Assembly: GCA_025966215.1 (NCBI GenBank)
Contig: JAOPVM010000323.1
Span: 1 to 8,578, forward strand
Source of the DNA: Klenkia sp.
GTDB taxonomy: Bacteria; Actinomycetota; Actinomycetes; Mycobacteriales; Geodermatophilaceae
DNA: 8,578 bases
Reading direction: 5' to 3'
A model generated the notes under the pieces. It saw nothing but the letters and a program-made list of their open reading frames with translations, was not told the origin of the DNA and made no database searches. This document shows positions 1 through 6,721 of the stretch, in pieces. The translations under genes and the position numbers were made by a program. How positions within the stretch are numbered: the first letter of the stretch is position 1; every line of letters begins with the position of its first letter.

Positions 1-69
1 CTCGCGCCGCGGCGTCCGCTGACGTCGGTCAGACTGAGCCGCACGCCACCACACCCCGAGCGAGGTCCC

Positions 70-501
70 ATGCGTCTGCCCATCACCCCCGCCGAGATCG
101 CGCCCCGCATCGCGACCGGTGCGTTCATCCTCAACTCCGGGCTCGGCAAGCGGAACGCCGATGCCGACACCGCGGCAGGCCTGCACGGCTTCGCCGCCGG
201 TACCTACCCGTTCCTGTCCAAGGTCGCCCCGGCGACCTTCGCCAAGGGCCTGTCGACCGCCGAGATCGCCATCGGTGCCGCGCTGCTGGTGCCGTTCGTG
301 CCCACTGCCGTCGCCGGTGCCGCGCTGACCGCCTTCTCCGGCGGTCTGCTCGGGCTGTACCTGCGCACCCCGGGCATGACCAAGCCCGGCAAGTCCGTGG
401 CCCCCACCCAGGACGGGCTCCCGGTGTCCAAGGACGTCTGGATGCTCGGCATCGGGATCGGCCTGCTCACCCAGGCGATCGTGGGTCGTCGCACCCGCTG
501 A
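70..501 (+). CDS. Small DoxX-like integral membrane protein
   Basis: A 143-residue protein with hydrophobic segments at about residues 64-98 (two short helices separated by a Val-Pro-Thr turn) and 122-139, plus a weaker one at 9-22. The basic C-terminus (GRRTR) fits an inside-positive end. Size, helix layout and the Gly/Ala-rich helices resemble small DoxX-family or related actinobacterial membrane proteins; this is resemblance by eye and there is no catalytic motif. The ATG start is supported by GAGG at 62-65, four bases upstream. Third codon positions are almost all G or C, so the frame is real. A strong hairpin 17 bases after the TGA closes it as its own transcription unit, separate from ndh. 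The role is unknown; DoxX-type proteins have been linked to quinone or thiosulfate redox and oxidative stress, but nothing here proves that. Confidence 0.75.
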   Translation: MRLPITPAEIAPRIATGAFILNSGLGKRNADADTAAGLHGFAAGTYPFLSKVAPATFAKGLSTAEIAIGAALLVPFVPTAVAGAALTAFSGGLLGLYLRTPGMTKPGKSVAPTQDGLPVSKDVWMLGIGIGLLTQAIVGRRTR

Positions 502-517
502 CCCACCGCACGGCCCA

Positions 518-549
518 GGGCCGTCGTCCCCACCCGGGGACGGCGGCCC
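518..549 (+). terminator. Intrinsic terminator-like hairpin after the DoxX-like gene
   Basis: GGGCCGTCGTCCCC (518-531) pairs along 14 bases with GGGGACGGCGGCCC (536-549), with one G-U wobble and a four-base loop (ACCC). There is no U-tract, as is usual for G/C-rich actinobacterial terminators. It begins 17 bases after the stop codon. Confidence 0.75.
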
Positions 550-680
550 TCCGTCGTGTCCGGGGGTGGCGAGCGCACGGCAACCAGGTCAGGCTGTGTC
601 CGACGTCGCTGGCCCGAGCGGGGTGACCGAGCCAGGTCGTGGCCCGTCGGACCCCACCGGCGTGGGACGATGGAGACATC

Positions 681-2141
681 ATGACGACACCCGGAGCTGC
701 TGCTGTGCCCACGAACCAGACCACCGGCCGCCGACCCAGGGTCGTCATCATCGGTTCCGGATTCGGCGGCCTGTTCGCCGCCCAGCGGCTGCGCAAGGCC
801 GATGTCGACGTGACGCTGGTGGCCAAGACCGGCCACCACCTCTTCCAGCCGCTGCTCTACCAGGTGGCCACCGGGATCATCTCCGAGGGCGAGATCGCCC
901 CGCCCACCCGGGACATCCTGAAGAAGCAGGACAACGCCACCGTGATCCTCGGCGAGGTGGTCGACATCGACCTGGCCGAGAAGACCGTCACCTCGTGGCT
1001 GCTGGGCCGCGAGACCCGGCACTCCTACGACCACCTCATCGTGGCCGCCGGTGCCGGACAGTCCTACTTCGGCAACAGCCAGTTCTCCCAGTACGCCCCG
1101 GGCATGAAGAGCGTGGACGACGCCCTCGAGCTGCGCGGCCGCATCCTGGGCGCCTTCGAGATGGCCGAGGTCGCCACCGACCCCGCCGAGATCGACCGGC
1201 TGCTGACCTTCGTCGTCGTCGGCGCCGGCCCGACCGGGGTGGAGATGGCCGGGCAGATCGCCGAGCTGGCCCGCCGCACCCTGAAGGGCAACTTCCGCAA
1301 CATCGACCCGAAGACCGCCCGGGTCATCCTGATGGACGCCGCCCCCAAGGTGTTGCCGCCCTTCCACGAGAAGCTGCAGCGCAACGCGCACCGCCAGCTC
1401 AACCAGATCGGCGTGGAGGTGCAGCTGGGCGCCATGGTCACCGGGCTGGACGCCAACGGCCTGGACGTGAAGGACTCCGACGGCACCATCCGCCGGGTCG
1501 TCGCGGCCACCAAGATCTGGGCGGCCGGTGTGCAGGCCTCCCCGCTGGGTGCGCTGCTGGCCCAGCAGAGCGACGCGACCATCGACCGCGCGGGCCGGGT
1601 CGAGGTGCAGGCCGACCTCACGATCCCGGGTCACCCCGAGGTCTTCGTCGTCGGCGACATGGCCAGCCTGGACAAGCTGCCCGGCGTCGCCCAGGTCGCC
1701 ATCCAGGGTGGCCGCTTCGCCGCGGACAAGATCGCGGCGACCGTGGCGGGCAAGGCCGGCAAGGAGGCCTTCACCTACCACGACAAGGGCTCGATGGCGA
1801 CGATCAGCCGGTACCACGCGGTCGCCGACCTCGGGAAGCTCAAGGTCACCGGGTTCCTGGCCTGGATGATGTGGCTGCTGGTCCACCTGGTCTACATCGT
1901 CGGGTTCAAGAGCCGCGTGGTCACCACGTTCAGCTGGATCGTGTCCTTCCTGGGCAAGGGCCGCGCCCAGCGCGTCGCCACCCAGCAGCAGGTGTACGGC
2001 CGGCTCGCCCTGGAGAAGCTCGGCCCGGACTTCGAGGTCTCCCAGACCGGTGGGCTCGACCAGGCCGGCCCCGACGACGTGCAGGGCGCCCTCGACGTCG
2101 CCGACGGTGCCCCGGTGGGCACCGACCGCACCATCGCCTGA
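681..2141 (+). CDS. ndh: Type II NADH:quinone oxidoreductase (NDH-2)
   Basis: Single-subunit, non-proton-pumping NADH dehydrogenase that passes electrons from NADH through FAD to menaquinone at the inner face of the membrane. From the ATG at 681 it is 486 residues, close to mycobacterial Ndh. Visible motifs: FAD-binding GSGFGG at 25-30; the FQPLLYQVATG region typical of the family; the second Rossmann motif GAGPTG at 181-186 for NADH; VVGDMAS at 323-329, which contacts FAD; the quinone-site motif AQVAIQ at 337-342; the conserved KGSMATI stretch; and a C-terminal hydrophobic anchor at about 392-410. I chose 681 rather than the upstream in-frame ATG at 639 because GGAGA at 672-676 sits just before it and the family motif would otherwise start unusually late. 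The gene is intact and has its own terminator. The hydrophilic tail after about residue 450 is variable in the family. Confidence 0.95.
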   Translation: MTTPGAAAVPTNQTTGRRPRVVIIGSGFGGLFAAQRLRKADVDVTLVAKTGHHLFQPLLYQVATGIISEGEIAPPTRDILKKQDNATVILGEVVDIDLAEKTVTSWLLGRETRHSYDHLIVAAGAGQSYFGNSQFSQYAPGMKSVDDALELRGRILGAFEMAEVATDPAEIDRLLTFVVVGAGPTGVEMAGQIAELARRTLKGNFRNIDPKTARVILMDAAPKVLPPFHEKLQRNAHRQLNQIGVEVQLGAMVTGLDANGLDVKDSDGTIRRVVAATKIWAAGVQASPLGALLAQQSDATIDRAGRVEVQADLTIPGHPEVFVVGDMASLDKLPGVAQVAIQGGRFAADKIAATVAGKAGKEAFTYHDKGSMATISRYHAVADLGKLKVTGFLAWMMWLLVHLVYIVGFKSRVVTTFSWIVSFLGKGRAQRVATQQQVYGRLALEKLGPDFEVSQTGGLDQAGPDDVQGALDVADGAPVGTDRTIA

Positions 2142-2157
2142 TCCCACTCCCCCTCGC

Positions 2158-2188
2158 CGGGCGGCCCTCCCACCGGGAGGGCCGCCCG
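2158..2188 (+). terminator. Intrinsic terminator-like hairpin after ndh
   Basis: A perfect 14-bp stem: CGGGCGGCCCTCCC (2158-2171) pairs with GGGAGGGCCGCCCG (2175-2188) around a three-base loop (ACC). It lies 16 bases after the ndh stop and has no U-tract. It separates ndh from the ABM remnant. Confidence 0.8.
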
Positions 2189-2221
2189 TCGTCGTCTCCG
2201 TTCTGAGGCACCCGACCCGTC

Positions 2222-2490
2222 GTGCACCACCGATCGCCCCCACCGACGACCCGCCGCGGCCTGCTCACCGTGATCGCCTGCATGACCGCCGCCCCCGGCA
2301 CGGCCGACGAGCTGCGCACCGCGCTGGAGGCCCTGATCGAGCCGACCAGCCCGGAGGACGGGTACGCCGACCACGACCTCCACGGGTCGGTCGAGGCGCC
2401 GGGCACGTTCGTCTTCTGGCCCGCCGCACCCAGGAGGCCATCGTCGTCGCCGTCGAGGGGCACCCGCACCGCCCCGAGCACGCCAGCTGA
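2222..2490 (+). pseudogene. Broken antibiotic-biosynthesis-monooxygenase (ABM/YgiN-like) gene
   Basis: The first part reads like a small ABM-domain protein: a start near GTG 2222, CTG 2261 or GTG 2270, then TVIACMTAAPGTADELRTAL, an IEPTSPEDG stretch, DHDLH and GTFVFW. This is the usual beta-alpha order of YgiN-type quinol monooxygenases. After TTCTGG (about 2414-2419) the frame loses all family resemblance and its GC3 pattern. The coding-like signal moves to another frame (ARRTQEAIVVAVEG...), which stops with TGA at 2488-2490, just before a strong terminator. One missing base near 2418-2422 would join the two parts. Even then the product would be only about 75-90 residues, and the expected second half (a W/Y-rich strand and a PH-containing helix) is absent, so a deletion is likely as well. 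The original frame stays open into the downstream SDR, which can mislead gene callers. Family-level call only. Confidence 0.6.
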
Positions 2491-2496
2491 CGCGGC

Positions 2497-2533
2497 GCCA
2501 CCGGCCGGGTCCCGCGCGGACCCGGCCGGTGGC
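2497..2533 (+). terminator. Perfect 16-bp hairpin between ABM remnant and SDR
   Basis: GCCACCGGCCGGGTCC (2497-2512) and GGACCCGGCCGGTGGC (2518-2533) form a perfect 16-bp stem with the five-base loop CGCGC. It starts six bases after the TGA at 2488-2490, so it most simply terminates the ABM unit. Its right arm ends exactly where the putative -10 element of the SDR begins, so it also occupies the expected -35 region and could double as an operator. Confidence 0.7.
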
Positions 2534-2548
2534 TACCGTGCCCCGGTG
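2534..2548 (+). promoter_or_regulatory. Putative leaderless promoter (-10 element) of the SDR gene
   Basis: TACCGT at 2534-2539 fits the actinobacterial -10 pattern TANNNT. Exactly six bases separate it from the GTG start at 2546, which would put the transcription start on the first base of the start codon. No Shine-Dalgarno sequence lies in front of this GTG, as expected for a leaderless mRNA. There is no clear -35 because the upstream bases are taken by the hairpin. Inferred from spacing only. Confidence 0.5.
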
Positions 2549-3313
2549 ACCTCCCCGCGTACCCGGTCCCTCGTCACCGGCGCCTCCCGCGGCATCGGCG
2601 CAGCCATCGCCGCACGGCTCGCCGCCCGGGGCGACCGGGTGGCCGTGCACTACGTCAGCAACGCCGACGCGGCGCGGGCCGTGCTGGACTCGCTGCCCGG
2701 CGACGGCCACGTGCTGGTCTCCGGCGACCTGGGCGTGCCGACCGAGGTGGCCCGGCTGGTCGCCGAGGCCGTCGACGGGCTGGGCGGGGTCGACGTGCTG
2801 GTGAACAACGCCGCCGCGCACGACGCACTCGTCATCGAGGACTCGGACTACGAGCAGTGGCAGTACTCCTGGAACCGGGTGCTGTCGGTCAACCTGACCG
2901 GGACGGCGAACGTCAGCTGGCAGGTCGTCCGGCACCTGCTCGACCGGCCCGAGGGCCCCGACGGCGGCCGGATCGTCACGGTCGGGTCGCGCGGTGCGTT
3001 CCGTGGCGAGCCGCAGGCGATGGCCTACGGGGCGTCGAAGGCCGCGGTGCACTCACTCACCCAGTCCCTGGCGCTGGCCCTGGGCCGGCACGGCATCGGC
3101 GTCTCCGCCGTCGCGCCCGGCTTCGTGGCCACCGACATGGCCACCACCCTGCTGGCCGGCCCGGTGGGTGACGGCATCCGCGCGCAGAGCCCGTTCGGTC
3201 GGGTGGGCGAACCCCCGGAGGTGGCTGCGGCCGTCGAGTTCCTCACCGGGCCGGAGGCGCTGTGGTGCAGCGGCGCGGTGCTCGACGTGAACGGCGCCTC
3301 CTACCTGCGGTGA
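2546..3313 (+). CDS. Classical short-chain dehydrogenase/reductase (FabG-like SDR)
   Basis: NAD(P)(H)-dependent oxidoreductase, 255 residues, the normal size for a classical SDR. Motifs in order: cofactor-binding TGASRGIG at 11-18; a D at 61 in the usual adenine-contacting position; NNAA at 87-90; catalytic Asn in SVNLTGT (N116); catalytic Ser148 thirteen residues before Tyr161; Y161-GAS-K165; PGFVATDM at 191-198; and a FabG-like C-terminus (VLDVNGASYLR). The Ser-Tyr-Lys-Asn tetrad is complete, so it should be active. Substrate cannot be read; 3-oxoacyl-ACP reductase-type annotation would be generic. The upstream frame is open to 2222, but GTG 2546 is preferred because the SDR fold starts immediately after it, a terminator hairpin lies just before it and a -10 element sits six bases upstream. 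It is convergent with the minus-strand genes to its right. Confidence 0.88.
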   Translation: MTSPRTRSLVTGASRGIGAAIAARLAARGDRVAVHYVSNADAARAVLDSLPGDGHVLVSGDLGVPTEVARLVAEAVDGLGGVDVLVNNAAAHDALVIEDSDYEQWQYSWNRVLSVNLTGTANVSWQVVRHLLDRPEGPDGGRIVTVGSRGAFRGEPQAMAYGASKAAVHSLTQSLALALGRHGIGVSAVAPGFVATDMATTLLAGPVGDGIRAQSPFGRVGEPPEVAAAVEFLTGPEALWCSGAVLDVNGASYLR

Positions 3314-3501
3314 GAGCGCAGACCACCAGCTCCCCGTGCCGCACGACGGGCCGACCGCCAGGGCGTCGGGGGGGTGTCCTCGGTGAGGTCGTCGCCGGTG
3401 CGCAGCCCGGGGTCGAGGAGCACCAGCACCCCGGGACGACGCACGACGCCGTCCTGGGGGACGGCCACGCGCTCCACCCCGATCCCCCGCCCGTCCGACA
3501 C
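3301..3501 (-). pseudogene. Possible small minus-strand gene with frame breaks
   Basis: From GTG 3501 the minus strand reads VSDGRGIGVERVAVPQDGVV, then a strand-like GVLVLLDPGLRTGDD stretch, with almost every third base G or C, a strong coding signature. At the seven-base C run (G run 3368-3374 on the given strand) the signature leaves this frame. In the next frame DALAVG looks coding, and then a third frame reads PVVRHGELVVCALTAG. One extra base in the seven-base run and one at the GG of the GGC codon near 3351 would join all three into one product of about 80 residues that overlaps the 3' end of the SDR. As written, this frame stops at TAG 3301-3303. I recognise no family. There is no clear Shine-Dalgarno sequence. 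It lies downstream of the nitroreductase terminator, so it would need its own promoter. It may be a gene remnant or a real small gene hit by base-calling errors. Confidence 0.35.
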
Positions 3502-3546
3502 CGAGGTCGACGTCGCCGTGCGCGGTGACGAACCCGGATCCGCTCG

Positions 3547-3570
3547 CCGGCCGGCACTGCTGCCGGCCGG
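3547..3570 (-). terminator. Terminator-like hairpin after the nitroreductase gene
   Basis: CCGGCCGGCA (3547-3556) and TGCCGGCCGG (3561-3570) form a perfect 10-bp stem with the loop CTGC. On the minus strand it lies 36 bases beyond the stop codon of the Rv2466c-like gene. There is no U-tract. It is symmetric and could also stop transcription coming from the SDR. Confidence 0.6.
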
Positions 3571-3606
3571 GACGACCGCCCTCGATCCGGCCGCCGGTCA
3601 CCGGGC

Positions 3607-4329
3607 TCAGCGCTTCTGCCGGCGGCTGCCGCCGTGCCAGTCCTCGGTGGTGCCGACCTCGCCGGGCTCCACGCCGAAGCTGCGCAGCTGGGGTCGCTCC
3701 CGCAGGCTGCGCTTGAGCTCGGTGAACCCACCGAAGGACGCCAGCGCGATGACGTGGTCCCACAGCGCCACGGCGTCCTCGGGGTCGGGCAGCCGGCTGA
3801 TGACCGGGCCGAAGAAGGCCAGGCCCTCGGGTGGGCGGAACTGCAGGATCGGGGTGCCGACGTCCTTGCCGGTCAGGGCCAGCGCCTCGTCGGTCTCGGC
3901 CTGGATGCCCTCGTCGAGGGAGGTGTCCTCGAGGGCGTCGGCGAGTGCGGCGTCCCACCCGAGCTCGGTCAGGACGGGGACGACGAAGGCCGTCGTGCCG
4001 CGCCGGTCGTGGCCCGGCGTGCCGCCCTCGACCGGGGCCGCGTCGTGGATGCCGTGGCCGAGTGCGGTGTAGAGCCGGCCCACGGCGGCGTCCCCGTGGT
4101 CGTCCCGGACCCGGGCGGCCACCCGCAGCAGGCGCAGACCGGCGGTGTGGCCGGCCTCGTACTCGGGCGGGAAGTGGGCGTCGTAGTCGACGTGGGCGTT
4201 GAGCAGCCGCAGTGAGATGAAGCGCCACTCGACCTCGTACTCCCGCTGCCGGGCCACCTCCTCCACCCACCGGCTGGTCAGCCAGGCGAAGGGACAGACC
4301 GGGTCGAACCAGAAGCGCAGATCAGCCAT
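3607..4329 (-). CDS. Rv2466c-type (mycothiol-dependent nitroreductase) DsbA-like protein
   Basis: A thioredoxin-fold protein of 240 residues. It follows the layout of the actinobacterial Rv2466c family, whose M. tuberculosis member uses mycothiol and reduces nitro-compounds such as TP053. Visible: [16 protein letters not shown] at 6-21 with the active-site cysteine C12; an inserted helical domain with [10 protein letters not shown] at 86-95; GKDVGTP with the cis-proline at P160; [10 protein letters not shown] at 172-181; and ELKR at 204-207. The C-terminal tail beyond about 215 is an extension. There is no signal peptide, so it is cytosolic. Oddity: Rv2466c has a CPWC motif, but here it is CPFA and C12 is the only cysteine in the protein, so it cannot form an intramolecular disulfide. 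ATG 4329 is chosen because the fold begins there; the upstream frame to 4494 has no family sequence. The 176 bases upstream hold nothing I can identify except a short C5/G5 hairpin (4350-4363). Confidence 0.85.
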   Translation of the reverse strand: MADLRFWFDPVCPFAWLTSRWVEEVARQREYEVEWRFISLRLLNAHVDYDAHFPPEYEAGHTAGLRLLRVAARVRDDHGDAAVGRLYTALGHGIHDAAPVEGGTPGHDRRGTTAFVVPVLTELGWDAALADALEDTSLDEGIQAETDEALALTGKDVGTPILQFRPPEGLAFFGPVISRLPDPEDAVALWDHVIALASFGGFTELKRSLRERPQLRSFGVEPGEVGTTEDWHGGSRRQKR

Positions 4330-4341
4330 GGCCCGAGTCTG
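4330..4341 (-). promoter_or_regulatory. Possible -10 element of the nitroreductase gene
   Basis: On the minus strand CAGACT (4341-4336) lies exactly six bases before the ATG at 4329. This is the same geometry as at the SDR and keeps the A2 and T6 of TANNNT. No Shine-Dalgarno sequence is close to the ATG, so a leaderless transcript is possible. Weak evidence. Confidence 0.25.
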
Positions 4342-4505
4342 CCCGCCCTCCCCCGGACGGGGGTCGCACCGATCGTCACCGTCCGTTTCCGCGTCTGCAT
4401 CCCATCGGGCGACGCGGTCCACCGGGGCTCGGACGGCAGCGTCGGGCCGAGAGCCGCGGAGCGACAGGGGCATGGGGAGACGCACCCCCCACACGCCACG
4501 AGACG

Positions 4506-5200
4506 TCAGGTCAGCGGCAGGCAGAGCGCGTCGGGGTCGTCGGCGCAGAGGGCGCCGACCGTGGGCGCGGACAGTCGGAAGGGCTGATCACCGGACCCGT
4601 GCACCCGGAGCTCGTCGATGCGGATGCTCAGCGTCGAGAACACCTCGGCTCGCCCCTCGGGCGTCGCCGTGGTCACGGCGTCCCGCAGCACGATGTACGC
4701 GGTCACGTCACCGTTCGCGGAGCCGTGCCACCAGAACGTGTCGGTCGGCTGGAACGGCGGGTCGTCCTGGCAGTAGGGCTCGTCCGCACCGTCGAAGAAG
4801 ACGCCGAGCGGCGCGATGTCGGCGGGCGTGTCCGGGCCGGGCTCGACGGTGAGGTGCCCGGCGACGTCGGACCCGTCGAAGCCGATCGTCACCGCGACGT
4901 ACTGGAGTCCGGCGGCCTCGATCCCGCAGTCGTCCCGCCACCCGAGGATGCCCGGGACCAGTCCGGTCTGGGTCCTGCCCCGCACCACGGTCAGGTGTGG
5001 TCGGACCCCAGGCGCGCAGTCGAGACGTCCACGGCGGCCAGGGTGACGGGGGCAGGCGGGGGTGCCGCGGCCGTCGGGTCGACGACCGGCGCGGGGTCCG
5101 GCGCCGCCGCCTCGGGGTCGGCGAGCGCCGCGGCGAACCCGCACCCCGCCGTCGTCAGCAGCACGGCCGCCGCCGCCCCCACCACCCGCAGACCCCGCAC
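4506..5200 (-). pseudogene. Secreted lipoprotein of unknown family, frameshifted
   Basis: GTG 5200 has a good ribosome binding site (AGGGGGG, 5211-5205 on the minus strand, four bases upstream). The N-terminus is a lipoprotein signal: basic VRGLR, a hydrophobic stretch, then LLTTAGC with the lipidated Cys20. An Ala/Pro/Asp-rich linker (about 24-52) follows. This frame ends at TGA just after SDHT, while the adjacent frame carries on from VRPHLTVVRGRTQTG to a natural TGA at 4506. One missing base at the four-base C run on the given strand (5006-5009) would join them into 231 residues. The mature domain looks beta-rich (QYVAVTIGF, HLTVEPG, TAYIVLRD, LSIRIDELRV) with four cysteines (DDCGIE, EPYCQDD, ALCADD, ALCLPL) that could make two disulfides. 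The pattern is loosely like Ig-fold DUF4352-type lipoproteins, but I cannot assign it. It starts 62 bases after the second NDH-2 and is probably cotranscribed with it. Confidence 0.65.
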
Positions 5201-5262
5201 CGGACCCCCCTGTGAGCGTTCCGAGCCCGGAGGGTGCCACAGCTGGGGGCTCCGCGGGGGGA

Positions 5263-6701
5263 TCAGCGCTGCAGGTGTGCCGGCGACTGCTGCGCGGTGC
5301 TCACCAGCGCCTGGCCGGAGGAGATCCGGGAGACCTCGACCGACTGGGCGGGGAGCAGACCGGCCAACAGCCAGTCGGTGCCCACCCGCACCCGGTTGTT
5401 CATCGAGGGCAGCGCGTACAGGTGGTACCCCCGGGCGACGATCTTCGCCAGCGGGCCGCGGAGCTCGATGCCCAGCGGCTTCGCGACGGCATCCCGACCA
5501 CCGAGGTCGGCTACCAGGCCGAGGTCGCGGTGCTTGTAGGCCGGGCACGCCCGACACCCAGGCTGGCGGCGACGTTGCGGCCCAGCGCGGCGCCCTGGCG
5601 CTGGGCGTGCTGGGCGGTGGGCGGGGTGACCGGCTGGTCCTGCGACGTCCCGGCCGGGGACCACCGCGGGCTGGCCAGGTCCGGCACCGCGGCGGCGTCG
5701 CCGCCGGCCCAGACACCGTCCACACCCGGGACGGCGAGGTCGGCGTCGACGACGAGCCGGCCCTTCTGCAGCGGCAGGCCGAGGGTGCCCACCAGCGGGC
5801 TGGCCGCGACGCCGGCGCCCCAGATCAGGGTGCGGCTGGGGATGGTGGACCCGTCGGTCAGCTCGGTCTCGCCGTCCCGCGCCTCCTTCACCGTCACGCC
5901 GAGCCGGACGTCGATGCCCCGGCGGTGCAGCGCGTCCATCGCCACGGCACCCAGGTCGGGACCGAGCTCGGGCAGCACGCTCGTCGCCAGGTCGATGAGC
6001 ACCCAGGAGATGTCGGCGGGCCGGACGCGGGCCCAGCAGGAGACGATGCTCCCCAGCCAGTACTGCAGCTGGGCGACGATCTCGGTGCCGGTGTAGCCCG
6101 CGCCGACGGCGACGACGGTCAGCCGCTGGCGGCGCTCGGCGTCGTGCTCGGGGCCCTCGGGCAGCGCGTCGGCCCGGTCGAGCTGGCGCAGCAGGTGGTC
6201 GCGGAGGAACTGGGCCTCCACGAGGGTCTTCACCCCGTGGGCGCGCTCGGCGACGCCGGGGATGTCGAACTGGCGGGTGACCGAGCCGGGGACGAGGACG
6301 AGCCGGTCGTAGTGCTGGACGTGCTCCCCGTCGACCGCGCCGCCGTCCTCGGTGGTGGTGACCGTGACCGTCTTGGCCTGCGGGTCGACCGAGGTGGCGC
6401 GGCCCAGGAGCACCCGGGTGCGGCGGAGCTGCTGGCGCAGCGAGACGGCGATGTGCCGGGGCTCGACGACGCCGGCGCTGACGTCGGGCAGCAGCGGGCT
6501 GTAGAGCAGGTAGTCGCTGGGGTTGACCAGGACCAGCTCGGCGGACTCCGGCGGGAGCGTCTTCTCCAGGCGGCGCAGGGCGTGGAAGCCGGCGAAGCCT
6601 CCTCCGACGACGACGACCACCGGGTGGGACCGTGCACCGCGCCGTTGCGACCTCCACCTCCTGCCCAGCCGGTCCCGGGGTGAACCCGTCTGGTGGGTCA
6701 C
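5263..6701 (-). pseudogene. Second NDH-2-like NAD(P)/FAD-dependent oxidoreductase, frameshifted
   Basis: A flavoprotein of the NDH-2 superfamily, clearly different from the ndh at 681. Counting from GTG 6701: FAD-binding GGGFAG at 33-38; DYLLYSPLLPDVSAG; a second Rossmann motif VGAGYTGTE at 199-207; LIWGAGVAASPL at 292-303; WAGGDAAAVP at 331-340; and PPTAQHAQRQG at 360-370, the region that holds the family's quinone motif. The frame then derails into ARPTSTATSAW and stops at 5511. The family C-terminus continues in another frame as AYKHRDLGLVADLGG, IVARGYHLYALPSMNNRVRV and onwards to TGA at 5263-5265. One missing base at about 5535-5555 would restore about 480 residues. The stop of the upstream enoyl-reductase-like gene is only 20 bases before GTG 6701, so the two are probably cotranscribed. 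The start is uncertain: AGGAGGTGGAGG (6662-6651) precedes GTG 6637, which is in another frame. If functional, it would oxidise NADH or NADPH at the membrane. Confidence 0.8.
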
Positions 6702-6721
6702 CCCGGTCTCGCAAGCGTCGC

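Noticed and set aside
19..32. CTGAC-GTCG-GTCAG inverted repeat upstream of the DoxX-like gene, considered as an operator
   Set aside because: Only 5 bp per arm in GC-rich DNA; expected by chance and not tied to a recognisable promoter.
566..2206. A 546-residue plus-strand frame overlapping ndh
   Set aside because: Arg/Pro/Gly-rich product typical of an out-of-frame reading of GC-rich coding DNA; ndh in the adjacent frame explains the region.
204..2243. A 679-residue open frame on the minus strand opposite the DoxX-like gene and ndh
   Set aside because: It is a shadow frame. The plus-strand genes have clear family motifs and ribosome binding sites, and the antisense product is low-complexity Gly/Asp/Val/Leu-rich sequence with no domain.
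3053..4270. A 405-residue minus-strand frame crossing the nitroreductase, a terminator and the SDR 3' end
   Set aside because: Low-complexity Arg/Gly/Pro sequence that ignores gene boundaries; only a short part near 3340-3365 looks coding and is treated under the small broken gene.
4455..4500. Possible terminator after the lipoprotein gene (GGGG...CCCC pairing near 4472-4492)
   Set aside because: The stem is only about five base pairs, with no U-tract.
4599..6683. A 694-residue plus-strand frame opposite the lipoprotein and second NDH-2
   Set aside because: No recognisable motif, and it spans two unrelated minus-strand genes and the gap between them. The minus strand carries the Rossmann motifs and the lipoprotein signal.
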